From the NCBI GenBank assembly GCA_028285345.1, contig JANQPT010000039.1:1-64000 (forward strand): a DNA stretch of 64,000 bases, read 5' to 3'. The translations under genes and the position numbers were made by a program. The notes below the pieces were generated by a model that was given only the letters and a program-made list of their open reading frames with translations, searched no databases and was not told where the DNA came from. Shown here in pieces: positions 26,050 through 35,622 of this stretch (positions are counted from its first letter, which is position 1; each line of letters starts with the position of its first letter). The DNA comes from Planctomycetales bacterium (GTDB lineage: Bacteria > Planctomycetota > Planctomycetia > Planctomycetales > Planctomycetaceae).

Positions 26050-27489
26050 CTAAGCCGCCCGATTGCCAGATCGATTCGATCCCGGACCCCCGCGCGGCGG
26101 ATAGCCGTATTCGCGAAGTTTCCCTGACAGCGTGCGTATGCCGATCCCCAGCGCCTGCGCCGTTTTATCGCGGTTTCCCGCACACTGCGCGAAGACCGAC
26201 TCGATGAGTTTGCGCTCCATTTCCCGCAACGTCATTCCCGAAACCGTCGCCTCGGTTGTCAGCGGCGACAGGAACCACGGTCGAATCATTTCGCAGGTCA
26301 GCATCGGGCCGCCGTCGATCGCACAAGCCCGTTGCAGCAGGTTTTCCAATTCGCGGATGTTCCCGGGCCAATGATAGCGCGTCAGCATCTCCATGCTGGA
26401 ATTGGAGATTCGTTTAGCAGGCTGTCCATGCTTGAGCGAGATGTTGCGGAGAAAATGCTCCGTCAAGGGAGCGATGTCTTCGCAGCGATCGCGCAATGGA
26501 GGGACGGTCAACCGTGCACCCGAAATCGCATCGTACAATTCCGGGCAAAAAAGACCCTGACGCGACTGCAACGATAAATCGTAACTGGTCGTGACGATCA
26601 ACTGAGCGTCGAGCGGTCGATAGTCTTGCGCACCCAAGCGGCCATAGCGGCCCTCTTTGATGACCCGCGCGAAGTTGGTTTGCAGCATCAATGCCATCTC
26701 GTCGATGTTGAGCAGCAGGCAGGTTCCTCCGGCGGCCCGGTCGAGGCAGCCTGGGCTCCCGCCGCCGGCATCAAACATGGACCCGCCATGTTCGCCGTAC
26801 AGTTCGCGTTCGAGACAAGCCGCAGTCAGCAGCGAGCAATCGAGAATCAGGAACGGACGATGTGCCCGGCCACTCCCGTCATGTATGGCTCGCGCCGTGG
26901 CCTGTTTCCCCGTCCCCGATTCGCCCTGAATCAGCACTGCCGGCCCGGATTCGGCCAATTGCTGAATTTGCTCTCTAAGCCTCACCGCCGCCGGGCTATG
27001 ACCGACAATCTCACGGGAACTTTGAAACGCGAGTTGTCGCAACTGTCTCTGGTTCTCGGTTTGCAGAGCCGCGAAGTCGATCGCGCGGCGCACGGCGGTC
27101 TGCAGTAAGCGATCAGACACAGGTGCGTTGAAACTGAAAAACGGCTCCTCAACCTCGCAGGCCGACATTGGTAGCGGCGACCCCGCATCCACAATCACAA
27201 TTTGTGGGATGTGCTGCCCGGCCGGCAGCGCGGGTTCGTTCTGATCGTACCGGCGGTACACAATCAGATCTGGCGCATATTGCTGCGTATGGGAATCGAC
27301 GGAATGCACGGTGCGGGAGTGAATCACAACACAACCGGACTTCTCCAAGGCCGCCGCGTATCCTGTTCCGCTCTCCTGCTCACGATCGATCAACAGTACC
27401 GTCGCGTACGCGGCGACGTCATCCGCGGCAGTCTCTGCGGAAATCCGCAACCCATGATCGGAGGCAATTGTCGGCGCTGAAGTGTTCAT
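26050..27489 (-). CDS. NtrC/FleQ-like AAA+ regulator with degenerate sigma-54 contact motifs
   Basis: The product is 479 aa. An N-terminal FleQ/receiver-like domain (~1-125) lacks an obvious phospho-Asp pocket. The AAA+ domain (~160-400) has an intact Walker A, GESGTGKQ at 189-196, but the GAFTGA loop reads GSMFDA (236-241), and the Walker B DE pair is replaced by L260-N261. The arginine-finger region (LRDRCEDI) and WPGNIRELENLLQRAC are kept. A Fis-type HTH ends the protein (TAQALGIGIRTLSGKLREYG). In this family GAFTGA contacts sigma-54, so open-complex activation is doubtful; it may act as a DNA-binding regulator of the flagellar genes around it. Confidence 0.88.
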   Translation of the reverse strand: MNTSAPTIASDHGLRISAETAADDVAAYATVLLIDREQESGTGYAAALEKSGCVVIHSRTVHSVDSHTQQYAPDLIVYRRYDQNEPALPAGQHIPQIVIVDAGSPLPMSACEVEEPFFSFNAPVSDRLLQTAVRRAIDFAALQTENQRQLRQLAFQSSREIVGHSPAAVRLREQIQQLAESGPAVLIQGESGTGKQATARAIHDGSGRAHRPFLILDCSLLTAACLERELYGEHGGSMFDAGGGSPGCLDRAAGGTCLLLNIDEMALMLQTNFARVIKEGRYGRLGAQDYRPLDAQLIVTTSYDLSLQSRQGLFCPELYDAISGARLTVPPLRDRCEDIAPLTEHFLRNISLKHGQPAKRISNSSMEMLTRYHWPGNIRELENLLQRACAIDGGPMLTCEMIRPWFLSPLTTEATVSGMTLREMERKLIESVFAQCAGNRDKTAQALGIGIRTLSGKLREYGYPPRGGPGSNRSGNRAA

Positions 27490-27552
27490 ATCAATCGTTG
27501 ATTTGATGTTAGGTTGATGATCGATTTGTCGTTGGCCCCTGCCGTGTAACTG

Positions 27553-28005
27553 CTATTGCCCGACGTCCAGTCGTCGGTGAGTGACGGGGGCCAGGCTGTC
27601 GCGATACGCGGCCTGCACGCGCTCTCCCTGGTCGAGGTTGCGTAGTTCCTGCTGTGTGCCGGCACGGCGGCGTTCGATCTCCCGGCTGCTGCGATGTTCC
27701 TGGCGGACAAGTTCTTCCAAGTCGGCGGCGGTTTCGTCCAACAACGACTCGCAGCGGCCCCGTAACGTGTCGTCAAGCTGGCCGCGAAGCGACTTCCACA
27801 TCGACTTGATCCGGGGGCGATGTTCTTCAAACTTGGCAATCTGGTCGAGCACCTGTTGTTTCTTTCCCAACACGGCCAACAACTCGTCGTAGTCATTCTC
27901 CTCGATCAAACGGTCCTGGCTGCGGGAGAGATCCAGCAGTCGGCGGCAGCACTCGCGGTGCACCGTGAAGATCCTGAGGAAATCGGGGGTAGGAGTTCCG
28001 GTCAT
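27553..28005 (-). CDS. FlgN-like coiled-coil flagellar protein
   Basis: The product is ~150 aa from the ATG at 28005 (a 17-residue longer frame is possible). It is mostly helical, with CRRLLDLSRSQDRLIEENDYDELLAVLGKKQQVLDQIAKFEE, the kind of heptad pattern seen in FlgN, the export chaperone of the hook-filament junction proteins, and in FliT-like proteins. Identity is suggested only by length, helix pattern and position ahead of the regulator and flgB. FlgK and FlgL, its usual clients, are not in the window. Confidence 0.6.
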   Translation of the reverse strand: MTGTPTPDFLRIFTVHRECCRRLLDLSRSQDRLIEENDYDELLAVLGKKQQVLDQIAKFEEHRPRIKSMWKSLRGQLDDTLRGRCESLLDETAADLEELVRQEHRSSREIERRRAGTQQELRNLDQGERVQAAYRDSLAPVTHRRLDVGQ

Positions 28006-28052
28006 ACTTGCACAGGAGGGTGTAGGTGACGTCGGTTGGTTCAGACGTTGAT

Positions 28053-30650
28053 TCAACGGGAGGCGGACTGGTTGTGCAGCTCAACGGCCCACTGCAGCCA
28101 GCTCCGCCACTGCTCTTTGCTCATGGCTTCATCTTTTTGGAGAAACTTTTCATCAGGAATCCGATCCAGAATGAATTTGGCTTGCGCCAGTGCGCCGCGG
28201 GCGTCCAACGGCCGGTCAAGGCGGTCATAGCAATTCGCTTCCTGGACCATGGCCCGCAGCGCAACAGGATGGTCCTGATAGCGTCCAGCGGCCTCCCGGT
28301 ATCGAATCACCGCACCGTTGTAGTCCTCGAAGGTGAAGTGATTATTCGGGATTTCGAAATAGCAATTGCGAAGAAACTCCAGACCAAGGTCGTCGATCTG
28401 TCCCCGGTCGGACAGTAACAACAGCTCCGTTTTGAGCCGGTGGAAATTGTCGTTGGATTGGTCCAACAACTGTTTCATCTGCTGGAAGAATTGAATCCGC
28501 GCGTTGTCCGTTTCCGCCTCTTTCATTTTCCGCCGCGGCAACTCGGCACTGCGTTGGCACGCTTTGGCCAAGTAATAGCGTGCTTCTATCAACATCCTCA
28601 CGCGGCTTCGGTTGTCCGGCTGCGCGGCCTCCTTTTCGCTCAGATCAAACCGGTTGATGTACTCCTCCAGGCGGACGATCGCTTCATCCCAGCGCCGATA
28701 GGCCTCATTCAGCTTCTGCTGGGCTGATACCGGATCCGCCTCTTTGATGGCCTCGGCTTCAAGCGACGTTTGTACGGACGTCAAGTGCAGCAACTTTCCC
28801 AAACCGAATAGGGCGCCCTGCCATTCCGCCGCAGCAGGCGTCAGATCATCCGAGATCAACATTTCCCGCCATGTTTGCTCCGCCAGGTCTTGCCGGTCGG
28901 TTTCAAAGTAGCACTTGCCGATCAGATACTGCGCCTCGAAAACCACCGGATCGGTCGAGTGGCTCTCGACGATTCGCTGAAACCGCTCCAATGCGTCGTC
29001 AAAGTAATTCAGATTCATCAACACGCGACCCTGGCGAACCAGCGCGATCGGCAGACGCCGCGTAGGATCGGTCTCGATGAAGAGTTTCAGTTGGTTGTTG
29101 GCCTTGATGAAATCCTTGCCCTTGATGAAATGCTCGGCGCTGGTCCACAGATCATCGGGATAGTCTGCCGTCGTGCGGCGTTCATTCGCCAATTTCGCAA
29201 ACGCCTGCCCGCTGCGGACCCATCTCGATCGCAGTTCGCCGGAGAGCTTCCGCCGACGGCTGAAATCGGCCTCGGCCAGTTGATCGTCCAAATATTGTGC
29301 CGCCTTCTGATTCGCAAGCGCCGCATATTCGCTGGCAAGTGCGACTGGGAACAAGGGAGCCATGTGATCCGCCAACGCGATTGAATGCTGGTACAAGTGC
29401 ATAGCATTCCAAGAGTTCCAGGCTTCCAGAATCACTCCACGAAAGATTTTGACGTCGATCCATTTGTTGCTGAACTCGCGCGGATCGTGGACCTGTCTCA
29501 GCACGTCGTTGTAGGTCTCCAGCGCTTTCTCGTGAAAATACTGCCTGCGGAGAATGTCCGCCGCCCACAGTTGCGCGGCGACCGCTTCGTGAGACCCTTG
29601 GAATTGTTTATAGGTCCGCTCGTAGTAGTTTCGTGCGGCTTCCAAATGAACCGTGCGATTGGCCGGATCGGACTGCGCCAGTTTTTGTTCACATAGTCCC
29701 ATCAAATACCGCGCTTGCCGGGGAAATCTCTGCCGCAAGCCCTCGCTGGCCTCGACCGGCCTGAGTTTTTCCAAGGCCTCACGGTACTTTTGGGCCTTCA
29801 TCAGCACTTCTGCCCGCAGGATTGTGATGCCGTCGGTCTTCGTTTGCACCTTCGCCAAGGCCGCTTCCGCCTCAGTGGTCTTGTCCAGCGCATAAAGAAT
29901 CTGCGCCTGTTGCAGGAACGCCCGGTCGAGTTGCTGCTCGTCGAGTTGCGACGTCGCCAGCAAATCGGCATTCAGTGCCTTGGCCCGTGCTAAATCCTCG
30001 GCGGTCTTGGAGTAGATGTAGGTGTCGGTCAGCAGCAGCGACGATTCAATCTTCCCGGGCGCGTATGATTTGACCGCCTTTTCCAAATAGGATTGTGCCG
30101 CCTTGGCCCGCCCGATCCGATACAGGCTGATCCCCAGAGCATAGGACCATTGCGGTTCGTACTCGTGCGTGAGCGCCCGCTCGCTCGCCTCCTCAAGAAA
30201 GCTCTTGGCGACAATATACTTCTGTTCGCGGCCGCCGTCCTCGGAAAGTTTCTCCGCCTGACGAAAGGCGACAATTCCCAGCACGAATTGGTCTCCCCCC
30301 GGAAAATCGGAATCTTGGTAGCCTTGCTGCTGAAGCTCTTGCGCAAGCCGGATTGCGGCGCCGTTGTTGCCTTCTTTCAACATGGCTAGCGCTTCGCGAA
30401 GTTTGTCGCTATTGGACGGGGCCTCCTCGAGATTGAGGTAGTAGATCAGCCCAAACAGCAGCAAGAATCCAAACGTCGCCCCGCCGGCGATTTTCATGTT
30501 CCGCGGGGTCACCAACTCCTTAGCGCGCTCGAGCAGCCCGGCGAATCGTCCCGGTTCGCCGCCCTGCGACTCCTCCGCGGGCGCAGCCGTCTCGTCAGCC
30601 GTTTCGGCGGCATCGGCGGGAGGTTCTGGTTGGCTGGTTTCAGTCGCCAT
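28053..30650 (-). CDS. Membrane-anchored TPR-repeat protein upstream of flagellar genes
   Basis: The product is 865 aa. A Glu/Ala-rich N-terminal cytoplasmic segment is followed by one membrane helix (residues ~55-72, ATFGFLLLFGLIYYLNL), then nearly 780 residues of degenerate tetratricopeptide repeats (for example KSFLEEASERALTHEYEPQWSYALGISLYRIGRAKAAQSYLEKAVK). TPR proteins are scaffolds for assembly. Its stop lies 47 nt before the FlgN-like ATG on the same strand, so it is probably the first gene of the flagellar transcript. No equivalent in standard flagellar systems is known to me; it could be a planctomycete assembly factor. Confidence 0.7.
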   Translation of the reverse strand: MATETSQPEPPADAAETADETAAPAEESQGGEPGRFAGLLERAKELVTPRNMKIAGGATFGFLLLFGLIYYLNLEEAPSNSDKLREALAMLKEGNNGAAIRLAQELQQQGYQDSDFPGGDQFVLGIVAFRQAEKLSEDGGREQKYIVAKSFLEEASERALTHEYEPQWSYALGISLYRIGRAKAAQSYLEKAVKSYAPGKIESSLLLTDTYIYSKTAEDLARAKALNADLLATSQLDEQQLDRAFLQQAQILYALDKTTEAEAALAKVQTKTDGITILRAEVLMKAQKYREALEKLRPVEASEGLRQRFPRQARYLMGLCEQKLAQSDPANRTVHLEAARNYYERTYKQFQGSHEAVAAQLWAADILRRQYFHEKALETYNDVLRQVHDPREFSNKWIDVKIFRGVILEAWNSWNAMHLYQHSIALADHMAPLFPVALASEYAALANQKAAQYLDDQLAEADFSRRRKLSGELRSRWVRSGQAFAKLANERRTTADYPDDLWTSAEHFIKGKDFIKANNQLKLFIETDPTRRLPIALVRQGRVLMNLNYFDDALERFQRIVESHSTDPVVFEAQYLIGKCYFETDRQDLAEQTWREMLISDDLTPAAAEWQGALFGLGKLLHLTSVQTSLEAEAIKEADPVSAQQKLNEAYRRWDEAIVRLEEYINRFDLSEKEAAQPDNRSRVRMLIEARYYLAKACQRSAELPRRKMKEAETDNARIQFFQQMKQLLDQSNDNFHRLKTELLLLSDRGQIDDLGLEFLRNCYFEIPNNHFTFEDYNGAVIRYREAAGRYQDHPVALRAMVQEANCYDRLDRPLDARGALAQAKFILDRIPDEKFLQKDEAMSKEQWRSWLQWAVELHNQSASR

Positions 30651-31437
30651 CTTGACGCATCAACTTATACAAACGGGTCTTGCGACGGTTTCACGTCCAT
30701 CGGGGTGCGAGTGCCGTGTCACGGCTTGATTCTGGGGTGGTCCGTCACGAGTGACTCGGATCAAAGATCGAGAGAGAACGACGGGTTTCAAGACGTCCAA
30801 AGACGATGCAGGGCACCAAGGCAGGTGCGTTACGTGTGAAACGAGATGGATTCCTCCATGTGCGAAGGAAACGGGTGAGATTTGGAAATGTGTCGTTGGT
30901 TTGAGACGACGAAGGTCCCAATCTCGCCAACATCAACCCCGCCGGCACCGCATAGCTGCGTGTCGTGGGCGCCGATGCGTTTGAGATTGCTGTTGTGAGT
31001 CTTGCCGTCGCTTTATTTGAGAGATGAGGCGAGCGAAATGCGTAGCGCAACCCTCCCGCCAGAAGGGCCCCGACCGGGTGATCAAACTAGATAGTGGTAT
31101 TGAGAGACGATTTTTGAAGAGGAGCGTTTAATACTCTCAACCGTTCGGGGCTGTCAAGATGGGATACACGACGAGCCGCCGGTCGGGCGCATAAACCGGA
31201 GTGTGCGCGACAATGAAGACGCTCCTGGTTGGCCGCGATTTCACCGTTCCTTGTCTGGCGCCAACGCAAGAAGTATTGACGCCGAAAACGCGGGCGTGGG
31301 CAAACGGCTGATGTCAACAACCTTTCGGGGCAGGGCAAGGCGCACCGCGGGCGACGAAAGGTGCTCGGCTTGCGAACTGCAGACGCGCGCGTTCCGTCTG
31401 AAGAAACAGGCTGTGACGCGTTTTCACTGACGCGACA
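30651..31437. other. 787-nt gene-free region upstream of the flagellar run
   Basis: No frame on either strand here has a recognisable protein; the longest (30745-31050 minus) is Arg/Ser-rich and unconvincing. It separates the propeller gene at 31438 from the TPR gene and holds one plausible minus-strand promoter near 31128-31157. TTGAGAG near 31101 and CTCTCAA at 31134-31140 form a loose inverted repeat beside it. A long leader or a small RNA is possible. Confidence 0.4.
31128..31157 (-). promoter_or_regulatory. Possible sigma-70 promoter for the flagellar transcript
   Basis: On the minus strand TTGACA (31157-31152) and TATTAA (31133-31128) are separated by 18 nt. It points towards the TPR gene, 478 nt away, so a long leader is implied. 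This is the best -35/-10 pair I saw in the gap, but it is unproven. Confidence 0.4.
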
Positions 31438-32634
31438 CTATTGTCCGGCAGCAGCGGCAGCGGGTGCTTCCGGCGCGAACTGCGGCAGGAGCGGCTGCTC
31501 ATCGGGACGCTGGTGATAATGGGGGAATTCACGGTCCGTTTCCCGCAAACAGACGACCAAACCGTCTTTCCTCGCCAGATAAATCCGGTCGGTGAGAGCG
31601 TTCGTCATGTGGTACAGCAGCGGTCCCAGGGCAAATCGGCCCTCGATTTCGCCCGTGTCTTGGCTGATCTTTACGAGATGGTTCAGCCTGTCGACACCGT
31701 ACACGTACTTGGGATTGATAGCGACGACTTTGTCGATTCCGTCGGCGAACCAATGCTCGACGCCCGTAGCGGCATCGAGACGAAACAGTCCTCTGTGCTC
31801 CGGCGTGAGATAGACATTGTCGCCGATGACGATCGGCGCCTTGCGGATCTTGTCGCCGGAAAGAAACGGATGCTTCCAGCCTTCTGACCCGTTTTTGATA
31901 TTGACCGCATAGAGCTTGAAGTCCTCCGAAGCCAGCAAGACCAAGTCTTGATATCGGGCCAGTGGCGCCGTGAGCTGATTGTCGGTCTCAAAGAGATAAA
32001 TGTGATCGCGGGTCAGGGAGTTGACGTTGTACAAAATCCCGTTCGTACTTGCGAACAAGACATTGTCGCCATTCGGCAGCGGCGGGACCAGGATCCGTTT
32101 GCTGGTCTTGTACCTCCAGACTAACCTGCCGTTTTCCGGGTCGAACTTGTAGACACTGCCGTCCAGAAACCCGAGATACAACCCCTCGCTATCAGCACGG
32201 GCGCTGGTGCTGGGCTGATCGGGCAGATCAATCTCCATCAAAATCTTGCCGTCGTTCTTGTCGAGCACATAGAGATTGGCACGACTCCAGACGTACACGT
32301 GCTTTTCGTCGGAGGACGCTTCCATCGTGGGATTGTCGCTATTGCCGACGCGCTGATACCACTTTTGCCGGCCGGATTCCGCGTCAAACGCCGTTAGCAC
32401 TCCGTTGCTCGACTGAACGTAGACATTACGTTCGTCGTTGGTAATGTGGGTGAGCGTGTCGCGCTGAAAATTCATCACCGCCTGCGCCCACCAGGCTCGC
32501 TCCAGGCCGTGCTTTTTCAGAATTTGCCGGGCGGTCAAGCCCGAACCGACACGCGAATTGGACTGCGCCGCGGCGGGGGCAACACCGATGAGCATTCCCA
32601 AGAGCAACAAGCCCAAATTCCGCAACACGAACAT
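31438..32634 (-). CDS. Secreted PQQ-type beta-propeller protein
   Basis: The product is ~398 aa from the ATG at 32634, preceded by GGGGAG. A signal peptide (LRNLGLLLLGMLIGVAPAAAQ) leads into repeated blades with the motif G-x-x-x-W-x-Y/L: RQKWYQRVGN, NGRLVWRYKTSK, GSEGWKHPFL and GVEHWFADG, with YVQSSNGVLTAFDAESG and LYVLDKNDGKILMEIDL between them. This is the PQQ-binding-like/BamB-like outer propeller used in extracytoplasmic enzymes or scaffolds. There are no clear catalytic cysteine pairs. A Pro/Ala-rich tail follows. Function unknown. Confidence 0.8.
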   Translation of the reverse strand: MFVLRNLGLLLLGMLIGVAPAAAQSNSRVGSGLTARQILKKHGLERAWWAQAVMNFQRDTLTHITNDERNVYVQSSNGVLTAFDAESGRQKWYQRVGNSDNPTMEASSDEKHVYVWSRANLYVLDKNDGKILMEIDLPDQPSTSARADSEGLYLGFLDGSVYKFDPENGRLVWRYKTSKRILVPPLPNGDNVLFASTNGILYNVNSLTRDHIYLFETDNQLTAPLARYQDLVLLASEDFKLYAVNIKNGSEGWKHPFLSGDKIRKAPIVIGDNVYLTPEHRGLFRLDAATGVEHWFADGIDKVVAINPKYVYGVDRLNHLVKISQDTGEIEGRFALGPLLYHMTNALTDRIYLARKDGLVVCLRETDREFPHYHQRPDEQPLLPQFAPEAPAAAAAGQ

Positions 32635-33212
32635 CAGTCTTCTCCCCTCTGGACGGTATTGATCGCGGCTGTCAATCGTTGAAGACGGCAACAGAGATAT
32701 CGCACTCATTGCGAACGACGGCATCCGGTGCGACGTTAAAGAAAAGGACGGTCCCGCTCGAGCAGGCCAACCTGTCGGCATCACGACGGGAGGACAACGA
32801 TTGGCGCCATGCTCCCAACGGATATTCTCCATTCTAGGCAGGCCGGCGGTCCTAAAGCCAGAGTTGTCTCCGCGAAAATCCCGAGACGAGGCCGATTTTC
32901 CGGCGGCTGAAGTCGATTCGGACCACATCATTTTCGGTGAATACCGTAACAATCGTTGTGATCACTCCTGCCACAACATCCCAATTCGCCGGACCACGAC
33001 GCTGTTGACCGCGCGCGGTGAATTGATGACTCACAACACCTATCGGCGTTTGAGAGGTCGGCCGCCGTTTTTGCGAATTCGCCCGCCGCGCCAATGTCCG
33101 CTCTTGACGTCGAGGCTCAGTTCGCCAAACTGTTAGGAAAGTGTTCATGCGACTGACTGCAAGTCGTCGATGGGTCCATCCATTTCGACGTTTCTCTAAG
33201 GGAGGGAAAGCC
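32635..33212. other. Divergent intergenic region, no gene seen
   Basis: This 578-nt gap separates the minus-strand propeller gene from the plus-strand HEAT gene. Both genes have good ribosome sites (GGGGAG near 32640 and GGGAGG near 33200), so the gap should hold two promoters. Frames that extend into it (minus 32952, plus 32801) have no signature and would be antisense or upstream extensions. I see no convincing -35/-10 pair. Confidence 0.4.
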
Positions 33213-34625
33213 ATGCTGCCTCGTGCTGGTTCGTCCCGGTCGTTTCTATCGCAAGATTCCACTCCCGCTCGCTCGTCGCGGGGGAAGCCGGATTCCGATC
33301 CTCGTCGCCAAAGTGTCGTGAATTCCGGTTTCGCGGCCCTCGGCTGTCTGATCACCTTGCTCTTCACCGGGCTGTTTCCGTCCGTCAGTTGTGCCGATGT
33401 GATTCATTTGAAGAATGGGGGCGTGGTTCGCGGCAAGATCGTGAAGCAGCGACCCAGTTCAAAATCGCAGTCCGGATCAATCAAATTGCAGACGGCGAGC
33501 GGTTCGACGCTGACGATCGCGGACGCGGAGATCGAGTCCGTACAGCGTCGGCGGATGGTCTTTGAGCAGTATGAACTGAAGCGCCGGCAGGCCGCGGACA
33601 CGGTCGAGGGACAATGGAATTTGGCCGCCTGGTGCCGCGAGCAGGGGCTCAAGAAACAGCGGGCGACCCACTTGGAGCGTGTGGTCGAATTGGATCCCGG
33701 TCACCTCGAAGCGCGGCGCGGACTGGGCCATTTGAAGTATGACGGCCAATGGATGAGCCGCGAAGACTACATGAAGCGGCAAGGCAAAATTCTTCATCGC
33801 GGCCGCTACGTGTTCCCTCAGGAATTGGATCAGATACGCCAGGACGAAACCGCGAAGAAAGCGCAACGGCAATGGCACAAAAAGGTCAAGATGTGGCTGG
33901 CATGGGTTTCACACAAGCGGGCTGAGCGCCGCATCAAGGGGGTTGATGAACTCTCGTCGATTCGCGATCCGCACGCCGTCCCCGCCTTGTCAAAACGGTT
34001 GCGGGACCATCCCCGCACCGACCTGAGGCACCTGTACGTGTCGATTCTCAGCAAGATTGAGGGCGAAGAATCTCTCGATGCGCTGATCTACCAGATGCTG
34101 GCCGATAAGGAAAAGCAGATCCGTGAGTCGGCGATCGAGGCGATCCGAGATGACCAGCGCAATGCGGCCGTGACCGCCCTGACGAAGACCTTGAAGAGTG
34201 ATTTGAATCAGATTGTCAACCGCTCCGCATTCGCGCTGGGGACCCTGGGCGATGAGCACGTTGTGCCAGTGTTGATCGATGCATTGATCACGACGCACAA
34301 ATACCGCGTTGTCGTTCCCGACACCGGCTCAAATTCGATCTCGATGGCCGCGGACGGAAGCGGACGTACGTCCGGCAGCGTGCTGCCGCCGAATATTGAG
34401 GCGATGTTACTATCCGGCCAGTTGCCGCACGGGGCGATTGTGCAGCCTCCACAGGGCGGGAGCAGGCGAACGAAGACGGTCATTGTCAAGAAGGTGCACA
34501 AGAACCTTGGGGTACTCGATGCGCTCAATCGGCTCACCGACGCGAATGAGGATTTTCGATTCGATCAAGGTCGGTGGCGCTTGTGGTGGTCGAGAAAAAA
34601 CAATACCGTCGGTAAATCATCGTGA
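33213..34625 (+). CDS. Exported HEAT-repeat protein
   Basis: The product is ~470 aa. The ATG at 33213 follows GGGAGG with ideal spacing, so I prefer it to the frame start at 33141. The N-terminus carries a long basic region and then a hydrophobic segment (VNSGFAALGCLITLLFTGLF). A short beta module DVIHLKNGGVVRGKIVKQ follows. The C-terminal half has HEAT-like helical pairs: LDALIYQMLADKEKQIRESAIEAIRDD and NQIVNRSAFALGTLGDEHVVPVLIDAL. Such proteins usually bind partners. It may be co-transcribed with the glycosylase 43 nt downstream. Role unknown. Confidence 0.75.
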   Translation: MLPRAGSSRSFLSQDSTPARSSRGKPDSDPRRQSVVNSGFAALGCLITLLFTGLFPSVSCADVIHLKNGGVVRGKIVKQRPSSKSQSGSIKLQTASGSTLTIADAEIESVQRRRMVFEQYELKRRQAADTVEGQWNLAAWCREQGLKKQRATHLERVVELDPGHLEARRGLGHLKYDGQWMSREDYMKRQGKILHRGRYVFPQELDQIRQDETAKKAQRQWHKKVKMWLAWVSHKRAERRIKGVDELSSIRDPHAVPALSKRLRDHPRTDLRHLYVSILSKIEGEESLDALIYQMLADKEKQIRESAIEAIRDDQRNAAVTALTKTLKSDLNQIVNRSAFALGTLGDEHVVPVLIDALITTHKYRVVVPDTGSNSISMAADGSGRTSGSVLPPNIEAMLLSGQLPHGAIVQPPQGGSRRTKTVIVKKVHKNLGVLDALNRLTDANEDFRFDQGRWRLWWSRKNNTVGKSS

Positions 34626-34668
34626 AACGATCCCCCACCGATCTTGATCAACCGACGATCCGCGGAAC

Positions 34669-35409
34669 ATGGCCCAGGCAGACGGACTCGCCCTTCAGCA
34701 AACATTGCTGCAACAGCTGCGCGGACTGCGCCGCGCCGGCGTGACACATCTGCCGCCCGCATCACAACCGACGGATCCCGACCTCTCCTCTGCACAGCCC
34801 ACGGACGCCGGCATGAATGCATCTTCCCCTCCTGCAACTGGTGACTCGCAGCAGCAACTGGACCAACTCCGCGATTGTGTCGCAGCCTGCACGCGCTGCC
34901 GCGAGTTGGCCGACCAACGGACGCAGACGGTATTCGGCGTTGGCGATGCCAATGCCCGCGTGTTGTTTGTGGGTGAAGCGCCCGGCGCCGACGAAGACCG
35001 GCAAGGGATTCCGTTTGTGGGCCGCGCGGGTCAATTGTTGGACAAGATCATTGAGGCGAGCCAGTTAAAGCGTAGCGAAATTTACATCTGCAACATTCTC
35101 AAATGCCGCCCGCCGGGCAACCGCAATCCTTTGCCCGACGAAGCGGACGCCTGCCGCGAATACCTCGACGGCCAAATCGCAGCGGTAAATCCGGAATACA
35201 TTGTTTGCTGGGGAGCAGTCGCGGCGCAAAACCTGTTGGATACGACTGTTTCGATCGGCAAATTGCGGGGCACGTTTCACGAGCACGCCGGGGCGAAGGT
35301 GCTCTGTACGTACCATCCCTCCTACCTGCTGCGAAACCCCTCCATGAAGAAGAAAGTCTGGGAGGATATGCAACTGTTGATGGCTGAGTTAGGGCTCTCG
35401 GTAAACTGA
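34669..35409 (+). CDS. Type-4 uracil-DNA glycosylase
   Basis: The product is 246 aa. Cys70, Cys74 and Cys77, then [18 protein letters not shown], supply the 4Fe-4S cluster ligands. Motif A is [20 protein letters not shown] and motif B is [11 protein letters not shown]. It removes uracil from deaminated DNA in base-excision repair. An N-terminal ~60-residue Gln/Ala-rich extension precedes the catalytic domain, as in many planctomycete homologues. It lies 43 nt after the HEAT gene. Confidence 0.93.
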   Translation: MAQADGLALQQTLLQQLRGLRRAGVTHLPPASQPTDPDLSSAQPTDAGMNASSPPATGDSQQQLDQLRDCVAACTRCRELADQRTQTVFGVGDANARVLFVGEAPGADEDRQGIPFVGRAGQLLDKIIEASQLKRSEIYICNILKCRPPGNRNPLPDEADACREYLDGQIAAVNPEYIVCWGAVAAQNLLDTTVSIGKLRGTFHEHAGAKVLCTYHPSYLLRNPSMKKKVWEDMQLLMAELGLSVN

Positions 35410-35594
35410 TGTTTTGCGAGATGGCAAACTGTTTTTGTCCCAATTGGCAGAAAAACGAACTGTTCGCATCCATATTTATTGATTGGCTGATGGCATCCGA
35501 TGCGGAAAACAAGTCGGCTCGGATAAAGAAAATACAGTCCCCGCCGGCCTGTTTCTAAGAAATTGGTCAAGACGCCGGTTCATGCTTGACCCTA

Positions 35595-35613
35595 CTTCCC
35601 ACGGTATGGGAAG
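35595..35613. promoter_or_regulatory. Inverted repeat just before the 35623 start
   Basis: CTTCCCA and TGGGAAG are perfect 7-bp arms around CGGTA. The right arm gives a GGGAAG Shine-Dalgarno-like stretch, so folding of this hairpin could hide the ribosome site of the next gene. This is inference from structure. Confidence 0.3.
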
Positions 35614-35622
35614 ATGGAAATC

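Noticed and set aside
5364-31157. Sigma-54 and sigma-28 promoters for the flagellar genes
   Set aside because: I found no site near TGGCAC-N5-TTGC or a clear sigma-28 pair in the intergenic gaps; absence is weak evidence without a scored search.
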